Source: Parelaphostrongylus tenuis (lineage: Eukaryota > Nematoda > Chromadorea > Rhabditida > Metastrongylidae). From it: a stretch of 64,000 nucleotides of DNA. This document shows, in pieces, positions 40,501 through 46,700 of this stretch. The position numbers and the translations under genes are program-made. Below the pieces are notes generated by a model. It was not told where the DNA came from. It ran no database searches and saw only the letters and a list, made by a program, of their open reading frames with translations. Position 1 is the first letter of the stretch, and each line of letters opens with the position of its first letter. Where the stretch lies: contig JAHQIW010007184.1 of NCBI GenBank assembly GCA_019055375.1, forward strand, positions 124,001 through 188,000, in the 5' to 3' direction.

Positions 40501-42087
40501 AATCGATCCAATTACAAAGTACGTGCAACTTTTGTCGTTTACAGATTAAGACTATCGTCCATAATCTGCCTAGTAGTGTCTTAAAGGCAAATTAATGGAA
40601 GACTTCAGTAGAGATGACCTTGGTGTCTTGCCATTGGCGTACTTGGGAAATACTTCTATATTGTAAAGGGTACCTAAATAGACTTCCATTCAATCCTTCT
40701 CGTCAGCACTTGTCTACAATCAATAGAAAGCACATTACGGAACTCCTTAGCTGGGCTGCCTCCAAGATTGCAAAAGAATTGACTTGGCTATTATTCTACG
40801 ACATTCATACTAAAGACAGAATCCTCAAAAAGTAGCTGAAACAAGGCGTGATGTATTCGAGCGCCTTTCTGGAGGATAAAAGCGAGGGAACAAATAGAAT
40901 GCAAAAAGTGCTGAGATCCACGCAGTATTGTGGTGGCGGGTCGCATAGAATAGATGCCTCTTTCGTTAAATTGATAATTTTGGTATGTTAGAAGTTCTTG
41001 CTATCTCTACCGCACAAAAACGATGACGAGTGCCCTGATGACTGCTCATTGTATATATAGCACAGCGCAGAAGACATAATAAGTATTTTAAAGATGCCTT
41101 TATGAATCCAAACAGTTCTCTTCTGGGACCTGATCGCTAAGCAGCACAATGTATCAACACCATACTGCTATGTGTCGCAAAAAACCACAATCACATATTG
41201 TAGACATGGAATGACGTAAAAAATCTCAAACTACCCATTTCAATGACTCACGTGACCAAGCACATTGGTGATTGTAAAACTAGAATTTTGTTGTAAGCCA
41301 AAATTAGCGATTGCTCAATAAATCGGATTATAATCCGCCGAGGATCTTCGCAAATTTGGAGCCAATGTCTGCGAGATAAACGAGAAAAACTTATTGTTGA
41401 GCCCAAATCGTGGTTTTAAGTTGGTAAAATCCCATCCTACAGTTCTGTTCATTTCTTAGCTGAAGATGACCCATACCATGTATGGGTTATTGTAGACTAC
41501 TTGCAAATAGTTAGAAGTAGATATCATATACCATTTTAAGATACGAAAACAATCTCATGACAGTTTTTGATACTTTCAGTCGTGTTGTGACACCGTCAAA
41601 TCTCTAGAAATGTAGGTTTGGAAAATTGAGGAAGTAGCTCTTTATTGACTAACAATCTACTCTTGCGCTGAATCAAAGCTTTTACCCGATTTCCTCTAAC
41701 AGCTTTCATTTTGTTGAGTTTAACAAGACTCTTATGAAAGTATTGCTGTAACACACGCACAGACTCAAAACATCGGCCAAATATTAATTGCCACACATTT
41801 GGTACAAATCGAACTCTTTCATACGTCTTCTCTGTCAACCCATAGGCATCTATTACGTGACGGGAATACTGCTTGTAACAGGACTTACCTAGTTGTGAAT
41901 AAATGCTTGTAACATGCTTTTATTTTGTTGCTGCAAAACCTGTTAGATTATGTTCTTACGAAACAATAGTATTTAGTTTACTGATTAAATAATTTTCAGG
42001 AGGATTGAAAACATCATGATTCCTACACCCGACTATCCGAAAACTATACGCCAGATACGTCCGCATCATAACAAAAGCATATTATAG
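8665..42087 (+). CDS. Large single-pass cadherin (protocadherin-like), 35 exons
   Basis: Calcium-dependent cell-adhesion receptor. Exons: 8665-8829, 9917-10030, 10862-11008, 12201-12359, 13398-13462, 13735-13816, 14014-14188, 14929-15008, 15073-15152, 15384-15510, 16646-16745, 16827-16902, 17079-17262, 20651-20738, 20996-21081, 23540-23656, 23721-23797, 24738-24828, 26261-26440, 26499-26630, 27179-27265, 27770-27843, 28300-28415, 28886-28967, 30038-30221, 36119-36284, 36600-36761, 36873-36962, 37539-37609, 37689-37834, 39376-39458, 39523-39639, 40153-40259, 40438-40518, 42000-42087 (TAG stop). Phases agree at every junction; exon 26 needs one frame correction. The translation is about 1,325 codons. 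Motifs [31 protein letters not shown] and [10 protein letters not shown] end cadherin repeats, and LDRE or LDAE motifs lie inside them. I count about eight repeats, a transmembrane helix in exon 31 and a tail of roughly 135 residues. The family call is firm. The orthologue among nematode cdh genes is not identified, so no symbol is given. Least certain are the start and the exon 5/6 junction. Confidence 0.9.
9535..9610 (+). repeat. tRNA-like fragment in cadherin intron 1
   Basis: The words CAGTGGGTAGTGATATC and AGGTTCGGTCCTC sit about 25 bp apart, recalling the A and B boxes of tRNA-derived repeats. I cannot form a convincing cloverleaf, and I cannot assign it to one of the three families in this window. 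Confidence 0.3.
11360..11530 (-). repeat. tRNA-headed repeat, family 3 (reverse)
   Basis: On the minus strand a head with A-box-like GCTGTGGTTAGGGCT and B-box-like ATGGTTCGACC is followed by a tail. The tail contains TTCCAAGCTTGTCTGGGAAG and GACATGATACATCGGTGG. The same tail words occur in the copies at 15.9, 18.5, 30.3, 49.1 and 63.7 kb, which defines the family. Confidence 0.6.
11812..11882 (+). repeat. Degenerate tRNA-like sequence in cadherin intron 3
   Basis: TAGTGTAGTGGTTATCATAC resembles a tRNA A-box and D-arm, and GGCTCAATTTCC about 30 bp downstream resembles a B box. The acceptor stem does not pair well, so this is more likely a tRNA pseudogene or SINE head than a working tRNA gene. 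Confidence 0.4.
12985..13145 (-). repeat. tRNA-headed repeat, family 2 (reverse), in cadherin intron 4
   Basis: Read in reverse it begins with a head containing GTGGAAGAGTGGCTATGATG and ends with a tail ending in a GACCAGTTTTCTATG-like word. The partner copies at 18.0, 20.5 and 56.2 kb (reverse) and 35.9 kb (forward) share the head (GTGGTCGAGTGGCT), a block resembling CTCGAGATTGCAAGGAGAC and the end word ACCAGTATTCTA. The head resembles the D-arm of a Leu or Ser tRNA. Confidence 0.55.
13398..14188 (+). other. Cadherin exons 5-7: second repeat
   Basis: Exon 5 encodes [20 protein letters not shown], the usual first half of a cadherin repeat with its Ca2+-binding DAD motif. Exon 6 gives [16 protein letters not shown] and exon 7 [15 protein letters not shown]. 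No DxNDN motif closes this repeat, so calcium binding at its C-terminal side is probably weakened. The exon 5/6 junction keeps frame only with a donor at 13463 and an acceptor at 13734. The more obvious donor at 13458 and acceptor at 13706 give a frameshift. Confidence 0.7.
13971..14242 (+). repeat. Direct duplication spanning a 3' splice site
   Basis: About 55 bp at 13971-14032 recur at 14188-14242 with a few differences. The shared words are TCTTTTAGCACGTGA, CATATGATTAGC and TTTAGGTGGTTCTG. The first copy carries the real acceptor of exon 7 and the first coding bases. The second copy lies immediately after the exon 7 donor. Confidence 0.85.
14748..14828 (+). repeat. Pyrimidine-rich tract in cadherin intron 7
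   Basis: About 80 bases of CT-rich sequence, largely CTCT, CTTT and TTCT words, end about 100 bp upstream of exon 8. They are too far away to act as the polypyrimidine tract of that acceptor. I treat this as simple-sequence DNA. Confidence 0.6.
15835..15975 (+). repeat. tRNA-headed repeat, family 3, tail portion
   Basis: The tail words TATCAGACTTGTCTGGGAG, GATTTGATACATCGGTAGGCC and a following CCACCGCGAGTT match the tails at 11.4 (reverse), 18.5, 30.4 and 63.8 kb. The tRNA-like head is not clear in this copy. Confidence 0.5.
16537..16636. repeat. TA microsatellite abutting cadherin exon 11
   Basis: An almost pure (TA)n run at 16537-16573 is followed by interrupted TATA/CATA words up to 16636. 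This leaves only nine bases before the first base of exon 11 at 16646, so the acceptor (AAATCTTAAG) has no ordinary polypyrimidine stretch. Confidence 0.9.
17405..17495 (+). repeat. tRNA-like repeat in cadherin intron 13
   Basis: GTGTGGTGGTAAGTCGTGCG (A-box-like) and CAAGGTTCGATCCTC (B-box-like) lie about 45 bp apart. It resembles a tRNA-derived interspersed element rather than an intact tRNA gene. Confidence 0.4.
17985..18165 (-). repeat. tRNA-headed repeat, family 2 (reverse)
   Basis: On the minus strand it starts with GGCGCCGTGGTCGAGTGGCT, the clearest head of this family in the window and close to a Leu or Ser tRNA D-arm. It ends with GATCAACCAGTATTCTACGC. Confidence 0.6.
18440..18600 (+). 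repeat. tRNA-headed repeat, family 3
   Basis: A B-box-like GTTAGTTCAATCGCACACC is followed by the family tail TTGGTACCAAGCTTCTC and GGCGCTCACTTGATACATTG. Confidence 0.55.
18960..19060 (+). repeat. Half of a foldback element related to the one at 50.3 kb
   Basis: GAATGTGGGGC, GGTCACTGATGAGGAGG, CCGAAACACCGGTGTATG and CTGGCGTACCAACC line up in order with the right half of the complete foldback at 50287-50495. The left arm is missing. Confidence 0.55.
19470..20110 (-). pseudogene. Probable relic of a mariner-type transposase
   Basis: Minus-strand reading gives broken pieces such as [11 protein letters not shown] (about 20030-19990) and [12 protein letters not shown] (about 19910-19870). These resemble the linker and helix-turn-helix of mariner-type transposases. 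Further down, stop codons and frame changes remove any continuous frame, and I find no catalytic triad. The evidence is short motif resemblance only. Confidence 0.3.
20425..20600 (-). repeat. tRNA-headed repeat, family 2 (reverse)
   Basis: In reverse it contains GGGCGCCAGTGGGCTAGCGG (head), GGGACTGGACCC (B-box region), ATTCTCGAGATTGCAAGGAG and ACTCGACCAGTATTCTATAA. The order matches the other family 2 members. Confidence 0.6.
20651..21081 (+). other. Cadherin exons 14-15: Pro/Thr-rich spacer
   Basis: These exons encode a non-cadherin stretch rich in Pro, Ser and Thr. Exon 14 gives [16 protein letters not shown] and exon 15 [17 protein letters not shown]. The spacer continues into the first part of exon 16 ([14 protein letters not shown]). 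It separates repeats 1-4 from repeats 5-8 and is probably an extended, O-glycosylated hinge (inference). Confidence 0.75.
21082..23539 (+). other. Cadherin intron 15 (2.5 kb)
   Basis: No gene or clear mobile element is visible. The word CAAGCCTCTAATGT appears twice within about 20 bp near 22050-22085. A long open frame over 23202-23570 overlaps exon 16 in another frame and looks non-coding. Confidence 0.5.
24829..26260 (+). other. Cadherin intron 18 with a long inverted repeat
   Basis: Apart from the inverted repeat at 25289-25730 this 1.4-kb intron holds no recognisable feature. Confidence 0.5.
25289..25730. mobile_element. Foldback (MITE-like) element with arms of about 120 bp
   Basis: The left arm (25289-25408) and right arm (25608-25730) are imperfect reverse complements. 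Left words include GTGCCTCGTGAGC, GAATGTTGCTG and GACGCTCCACTGTGGTTTTTT. The right arm has the matching AAAAAACTACAGTGGAGCG, CAGCAACATTC and CATGAGGCAC. About 200 bp separate the arms and no coding capacity is visible. I read it as a non-autonomous DNA transposon; target-site duplications are not obvious. Confidence 0.7.
26499..27843 (+). other. Cadherin exons 20-22: end of sixth repeat and connector
   Basis: Exon 21 completes repeat 6. Exon 22 (27770-27843) encodes a Gln/Ser/Asn-rich connector ending FSHRNYT that leads into repeat 7. Intron 21 (27266-27769) is largely filled by the composite tRNA-like repeat at 27352-27735. Confidence 0.8.
27352..27735. repeat. Composite repeat: inverted tRNA-like modules around a hairpin (family 1)
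   Basis: A reverse tRNA-like module (27410-27478) is followed by a hairpin module with arms ATCTGTCAGCA (27507-27517) and CTGCTTACAGAT (27571-27582). A forward tRNA-like module of exactly 73 nt (27622-27694) comes next. In the forward module GCGTCAG and CTGACGC pair over 7 bp, GTGT/ACAC forms a D-stem, and CGGGTTCTAATCCCG forms a T-arm. GTAATGGATAGAACAC recalls an Arg tRNA. The tail TTTTGCACAGCACTCTACAT lies at the outer end of both orientations. Confidence 0.75.
28300..30221 (+). other. Cadherin exons 23-25: seventh repeat and start of the eighth
   Basis: Exon 23 opens repeat 7 ([17 protein letters not shown]), exon 24 carries [10 protein letters not shown] and exon 25 closes it with [11 protein letters not shown]. 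Exon 25 then begins repeat 8 ([20 protein letters not shown]). Exon 24 uses a TTCTTAAG acceptor. Intron 24 (28968-30037) shows no other feature. Confidence 0.85.
30262..30485 (+). repeat. tRNA-headed repeat, family 3 (best copy)
   Basis: The head carries GCGGCGCAGTAGTACCC and the B-box-like GCTAGTTCGATTCCGCG. The tail runs through TTGGTACCAGACTTGTCTTG, GTGCATCAGCAGGCCACCAC and ends near CTCAATCACCTTTAACGG. It lies just inside the donor of exon 25. Confidence 0.65.
31652..32330 (+). pseudogene. RTE endonuclease domain (broken)
   Basis: AP-type endonuclease that would nick target DNA for target-primed reverse transcription. Frame 1 gives [20 protein letters not shown] from 31652 and then breaks near 31740. 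The frame from 31878 gives [19 protein letters not shown] and [12 protein letters not shown] up to a stop near 32226. The homology continues past it with [19 protein letters not shown] to about 32330. At least two frame changes and one stop rule out activity. Confidence 0.85.
32640..34480 (+). pseudogene. RTE reverse transcriptase and C-terminal domain (broken)
   Basis: The thumb and palm of an RTE reverse transcriptase are recognisable: [19 protein letters not shown] near 32960, [20 protein letters not shown] near 33170, DLKKAF near 33380 and FADDIVLI near 33670. The frame stops at 33724 and the homology resumes ([20 protein letters not shown], 33915 onward). It continues in changed frames through GRPPTRWS-like remains and ends near 34480. 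Long open frames on the opposite strand here are shadows. Confidence 0.85.
34780..34990 (+). repeat. Hairpin plus tRNA-like composite repeat (family 1 architecture)
   Basis: Hairpin arms GATCTGTCAAC (34784-34794) and GCTGACAGATC (34855-34865) enclose AGTGGGTTCAATGCC. A tRNA-like region follows with TTGTTAGCACGCACC and the B-box-like GGCTCGATTCTCG. The order and spacing match the copies at 27.5, 38.7, 48.15 and 56.6 kb. Confidence 0.65.
35825..35990 (+). repeat. tRNA-headed repeat, family 2 (forward)
   Basis: The head GGTTCTGGCCAAGTAGTTGT is followed by ATAACGAACGGCCC, the block CTCGAGATTGTAAGAGACTC and the end word CCAACCACTTTTCTACGACG. This is the only forward copy of the family seen in this window. 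Confidence 0.55.
36119..36284 (+). other. Cadherin exon 26: eighth repeat, with frame break and GC donor
   Basis: The exon begins [11 protein letters not shown], a normal Ca2+-binding DAD motif, and continues in another frame as [16 protein letters not shown] and [12 protein letters not shown]. The shift falls near 36150-36157, where AGTG is followed by AGT, as a 4-bp tandem duplication would leave. The exon ends ACAG followed by GCAAGT, a GC-AG intron donor. The length of 166 bp is one more than the flanking phases allow. Confidence 0.75.
36600..37834 (+). other. Cadherin exons 27-30: membrane-proximal non-cadherin region
   Basis: About 155 residues between the last repeat and the membrane. 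Exon 27 encodes [19 protein letters not shown] and exon 29 [18 protein letters not shown]. Exon 30 encodes [20 protein letters not shown] and a short acidic stretch, then [13 protein letters not shown] before the membrane. Four Cys are visible in exons 27-29. The position and the N-RFRI strand recall the membrane-adjacent domain of PCDH15/Cad99C-like or CDH23-like cadherins, but this is a weak pattern resemblance. Confidence 0.7.
37215..37490. repeat. Degenerate inverted pair of family 1 tRNA-like modules
   Basis: A reverse end block (GATATGATGTTACAAATATAT and GATATGCAAACTCC, 37226-37278) and a forward end block (CGTCTGACGTTTGAAG and TTTTGCATATCACTC, 37441-37472) face each other. The tRNA-like parts in between are badly eroded. 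It lies in cadherin intron 28. Confidence 0.45.
37835..39375 (+). other. Cadherin intron 30 (1.5 kb)
   Basis: It holds the family 1 composite at 38585-38905. The rest shows no recognisable feature. Confidence 0.55.
38585..38905 (+). repeat. Family 1 composite repeat: tail, hairpin and tRNA-like module
   Basis: A preceding tail (TTTTGCACAGCACTCTACAC, then ACCGCAAGTGGCGGTCAAAT) is followed by the hairpin with perfect arms TATCTGTCAACA (38680-38691) and TGTTGACAGATA (38744-38755). The tRNA-like module (about 38790-38862) has the best B box in the window, GGGTTCGAATCCCGG, and the tail TTGCGCAGCACTCT closes it. Confidence 0.7.
39376..42087 (+). other. Cadherin exons 31-35: transmembrane helix and cytoplasmic tail
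   Basis: Exon 31 encodes a single helix ([20 protein letters not shown]) followed by the stop-transfer FWSRLK. The tail (exons 32-35) has [47 protein letters not shown] and [15 protein letters not shown]. It ends HHNKSIL, whose last three residues fit a class I PDZ ligand (S-x-hydrophobic). No beta-catenin-binding sequence of classical cadherins is evident. An alternative open frame after 39,700 was rejected because exon 33 fits the phase. Confidence 0.85.
40519..41999 (+). other. Cadherin intron 34 (1.5 kb)
   Basis: I see no gene, repeat family member or mobile element here. Short open frames on both strands look random. Confidence 0.5.
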
Positions 42088-42142
42088 CACAATTTGGGGA
42101 GAAAAACTAGAGAAAGTCAGGAATCTATATTAAGTTATTGAC

Positions 42143-42148
42143 AATAAA
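42143..42148 (+). terminator. Candidate polyadenylation signal of the cadherin gene
   Basis: AATAAA lies 56 bp after the TAG stop, inside ACAATAAATTCTTG. This is a normal distance for a nematode 3' UTR. Confidence 0.65.
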
Positions 42149-43701
42149 TTCTTGATGGCTTTAACATTTTTTCTAACTTGTCCCGTTTATTGGTTGTTTC
42201 CTGTCTATTACGGCGCCGTTTATTGGATAAATTTCCTAAATGGCGTTCTATTGAGGCTTGATTGCGCCTTTGATAGGACACGATAACATGCCAGCGTTAT
42301 GAAGCTCAATTTTTTTTGTCTTTCATCAATCTTCGTTGTTCTCTTAATAGTCCATGAATGCCGAGATCCTATTGATCCGTATCTATTCTTTGAATGTGAA
42401 GGGGAACAGTAATCTGAGTCTTTCCTTGTTATTGTTTATTTTTTGATATTTCAATAAAAAAATTCTGATAAATACAGGCCTGAGTAGTTCTCGGAAGAAA
42501 ATCCAAAAAACGAATCTATGACAACAAAAAAAATGAACGGGCAGATATTAAAATATCACTAAATGTTCTAGATAACAATATTATATTAACTAATGCGAAA
42601 TTCCTACTCTGGCGGTTAAAGTAATGTGTTGAGAAGTTTTGAAAAAAAAATACTTCCTTGCACAAAGTGAGCTTGCTCACTTCCATTAGTGAACGAAGAA
42701 TTTTGATTTCTTAAATTTACTAATAAAGAAGGAACTGATAAAAATGATATTCGACACGAACATCAAGCGGAAATGATGCCGTAGGCACTGTAATACCGCA
42801 CATTAATAGCAAGAATAAGGTCGAAGATGAGGAAAGATATCTTTAGGATATACCGGCTTCTTGCTGCACACCATCTTTATTAACTCCACATGTTACTTCA
42901 CTTTTCTTCTCAGGTCACTATGCGATGTAAAAAAGTCTTCTTCTTTGTCGTCGGCGGCTTTCTTCAAATTAAACATGAAAAGTAAATCCCAGCAAATGGC
43001 GCTGTTTGGGTAGAAAAGTTGTCACCCTTAAAGTCTTATAAAAACGTATGAATAAATAAGGTTTTAGCGCACTTTTGAACCAAAAAAGGTTTTGCAAGCC
43101 TTTATTTTGCTTTAATTAGAGCGAAAAAAATTCAACTGCTGAACATTATTTGTACACTTAATATATCAGTGCTGCAATCTTGGCAAGAAAGGTGTTAGAA
43201 ATTTGGCGGCTCCGGAGGAGAGGAAAGCTTATTGAGCCCGAGGAGCACGAAGGAACAATGACCACGCGTACTGCGGAGCACTTCTAACCAATGTGCCACT
43301 TTTCTCGTATCACAAATTTTTCACAGTTAGGTACAAAATTGTTTTCTGTTTATTTATACTACAAATCAAATTGTTACAGCATAGGTGGTTTAAAGGATCT
43401 ATCGCGAGTAAGAGACGTTGATGTTGTTATTTTCCATTTAGTAAAGATTAAAAAATTCAAACCAGTAAAATACAAACCAGACCATATTGCTTTATACTTT
43501 GTACACTTTATCATGACACATCATTTAGTATCATGGAGAGTCATATCTATCATATTTATCTATCGTTTTCAAAATATTGATAACATAAATGATAAATCTG
43601 ATAAGCGTTTCCCTATAAATACCCGAAAATGCATGACAACTTCATTTATTGCTCACCACTACAAATCGACTCCTCTGGAAAAAACCGAAGTATCAAATAT
43701 A
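42149..43701. other. Intergenic region between cadherin and ATPase genes
   Basis: AT-rich and without a recognisable gene. An open frame of 147 codons at 43291-43734 overlaps the first ATPase exon in another frame and translates into low-information sequence. The promoter of the ATPase gene should be here unless it is carried on an upstream transcript. Confidence 0.5.
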
Positions 43702-43711
43702 TTGGCAGTCG
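43702..43711 (+). promoter_or_regulatory. Candidate spliced-leader (trans-splice) acceptor
   Basis: ATATTGGCAG at 43700-43709 is followed by TC and then the ATG at 43712. A 3' splice site this close to a start codon, with no upstream coding exon needed, is typical of spliced-leader addition in nematodes. A cis-spliced 5' UTR exon would look the same. Confidence 0.5.
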
Positions 43712-46700
43712 ATGAGGATCTTTGGATCGGATAAGAATAAACTCGAAAATCTCAAAAAAGACATCGATATCGTAAGTACCGTTTCGTTTTGAATGACGTT
43801 ATAGAATGGGTACATTGTACGATTATCGTTATTAGGTGAAACTTTGGTGAGCATGATCTACAGTCAATTTTCTTGCCGCACTTAACTTTTCGACACACCC
43901 TACTGCCTTGTGCTTCAAACTTGTTAACTTTCAAAATTGAAATAAGATGTGCTTCTGGCCTGTAAGAATGTTTAGATTCGAGGTTGTTACAGAATCATAC
44001 GTACGTTTCGAAGGTGTCGTCCTCTTCATCAGTGGCCCAACACAATTTGTGATGTCACCGTAGACGTCATTTTGCCCCATTCCTGCTATAAAGTGGGGTT
44101 CAGTGTGGGGCGTGTGGTTCTGATGAAGTGGGATAGCGCTGAAACGTAAGTAAACCGCTGACGTATCAGGCTCGAAATGGCTTCGAACATTCTCACAGAC
44201 TATATTGAGCGTTTATAGCGAGGTCTCAAAAGCAGTCATGAGACGTAATGCCTATAGCAGAAACTCTAAAAACGTCTCATATTACGCCACACTGCGCATT
44301 CATTAAAGCACACGAGAGAATTGACGAAACCCACCGAACACTGCACTATCTACAACTGGCATTCGTTGAACGCGGATGGAATGAGTGGAGAAAATAAGAA
44401 ACCATAAGTTATATAGTCGACTTATCACAATGAGCAATTTTACTACAACTTATTTAAATCCTGGCGCTCCCTCTCATGTGCCAATTTACGCTTCGAATTT
44501 GCGGAAACTTGGGATATCGAGTGAGCCCAGTGTAGTCCAACAAGAGGCAATTCACACACTTCAGCTGGGCAAATAAGGCAAACCGAGTTTGAAACAAATT
44601 TATATTGGATGCTACAGCGTAGTTCTGAGACCTTTTTGAAAATCAAGCATCATGTCGGAATCCAAGAGGTTTGAGCGTTTGAGCGATTTTCAAATTCTAG
44701 GTAAAAAGCTTCGTTTAGTGAAAAGAGAACTTTGCAAATTTGAGGGTCAAAATAACCCTCACCCATCCGCAAAGGGCTAATGATAGTATTCAAGGTCTGC
44801 TCATAACGACATCCACTACTTGTAGCAATGATCTTAGCACCTTGTAAAGCACTAACTTGACGTAGTGATAGCTTTCACAGAAGCCACACTGAACCCTTAC
44901 AGAATAAGAAAAACCGGTACTGTGGATATGACACTGTAGCACACAAAGGATTGATAGCAGCGATGTGCCTAATAAACAGTGAGATTGATAATTGGCGGGA
45001 GGCCACAGCAAGTCGACGTGATGCATGATAATGCTGCCTGTCTTGTTAAGCTTTTCACCAACGATCTAACCGTTGTTATAGTCTAAAACAGCATAGGGCC
45101 AGTGAATAGAAGGACTGTCATAATTGATGTAATAGGCAGGCTAGCGACAGTGCGCGCTTAGTGGGTGTCTACATGAGCTTGTAGAAATGGTTGTGATGCC
45201 ACTGGTGGCAAATAAGATAAATTGTATTTAACGTTATATGTCACTGTAACAATGTTCTGTAGGCCAATACAGAAGTAGCGCACATCGGTACAGAAGTGGT
45301 GCAATATAGACGAGAGTTCACGTGAGAAGTTTGATGATAATTAGCGTTGACATACCAGAACCATCACGGTCACGATTGGTGGAGTTGTAGCACGACCGAA
45401 CGGAGGAAAAAAATGTGATGTAATGGTAGCTCCTTTTAGAAACTTGCTACGGCAATAATGAGTAAGTGCCTAGAGGCTTCGTGCTGCGAATTATGATAAC
45501 AATAAGGTACGACAAAAGCCAAACAGATAGCTGTTAAGGGGAATGGGATGAAAGTGCTCGGTGTATAAAACATCGGCAGAGGACGTGCGTAGATGCATGT
45601 GGCGACTATGCTGGCTAGTGCTGCGCGACTTGAAATACCCACCGCGGCATTAACAGTGCACAGCAAGATTAAAATTTGGCAGTGTTATATATACACGTAT
45701 ATATATAATATTATTATATGAGTAAACCATTAATCCATTGGGTAGGACAAGGACATGCCACCTGCCTCTGCTCGAGGAGCGCGTCACTTTCAACCACTCG
45801 GCACTACGAACTGGTCGTTGAGCGCGGTGAGTAGGGACTGGGAACGTGCCCTCGTCGTAACCAATGGGTTAATGTGAACAAATAACAGGTACTCAGTTGA
45901 CTAATTACCGTGCGTAAAATTGTATTGTTATGCATTCATATGGAGATCAACAAAATCAATCTGAAAATCATATTTAATTTGTATTGCGATTCCTCCGAAA
46001 AAATCCTGCTTGTAGGATGATCATCAAATTCCACTCAACGAACTTCTCGCACGACTGAAAACTTCAATAGATACTGTAGGAAATCGACTTTTTTGTACTA
46101 ATAATGAGGCTTATGTAGACCTTTTACAAAATCGATTTTAGGGATTATCGTCCGACGAAGCTGCTGAGAGGCTACGTATATATGGACCGAACGCTCTGAC
46201 ACCACCTCCTAAAACACCCACATGGCTAAAATTGCTTCAAAATCTATTCGGTCAGCCATCTACAGAAAGCGTCACGAAAATATTTAATTTTACAAGATTG
46301 GATTTTCTCTCACATCAGTTTGTAAAATTGAAGAAAACTACAACTGAAAAATGGGGAGTTCACTATGGAATTCCTAGGTGGGTTCAACATGTTGCTGTGG
46401 ATTGCGTCTGCTGCTTCGCTTGTTGGTTACTTTATGGAAAGAAAGGAATTTGGTGATGACACGAAAGCCGACAACGTATGCATTTATCACAGCATTTCAC
46501 AAATTTGTCCTAATTATTGAATTCTAGATTGCCAATCAACTTGTAATCCAGAATATATGTCCAAGGGCATTCTTTTAGCCACTAGTTATCACAAAGTAGT
46601 ATCATATATCTTCGCTGAATAGCACTTAGAGACCAACGACAGAATTGCTGTGGCTGACGCATCATTTCGTGCGTGATATATTCGGATCATTAGCTATAAC

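Larger units (their letters stand above)
43712..46475 (+). other. ATPase exons 1-4: N-terminus, M1 and start of M2
   Basis: Exon 1 encodes a charged N-terminus ([20 protein letters not shown]). Exons 2-3 follow with the family's [31 protein letters not shown] and LLQNLFG. Exon 4 covers the first membrane helix ([19 protein letters not shown]). The N-terminus is about 15-20 residues shorter than in animal Na+/K+-ATPases and lacks a Lys-rich cluster before the conserved part. Intron 1 (43772-46015) carries two foldback elements. Confidence 0.9.

Noticed and set aside
43291..43734. 147-codon open frame just before the ATPase start
   Set aside because: It overlaps ATPase exon 1 out of frame, is AT-driven in composition and shows no family motif.
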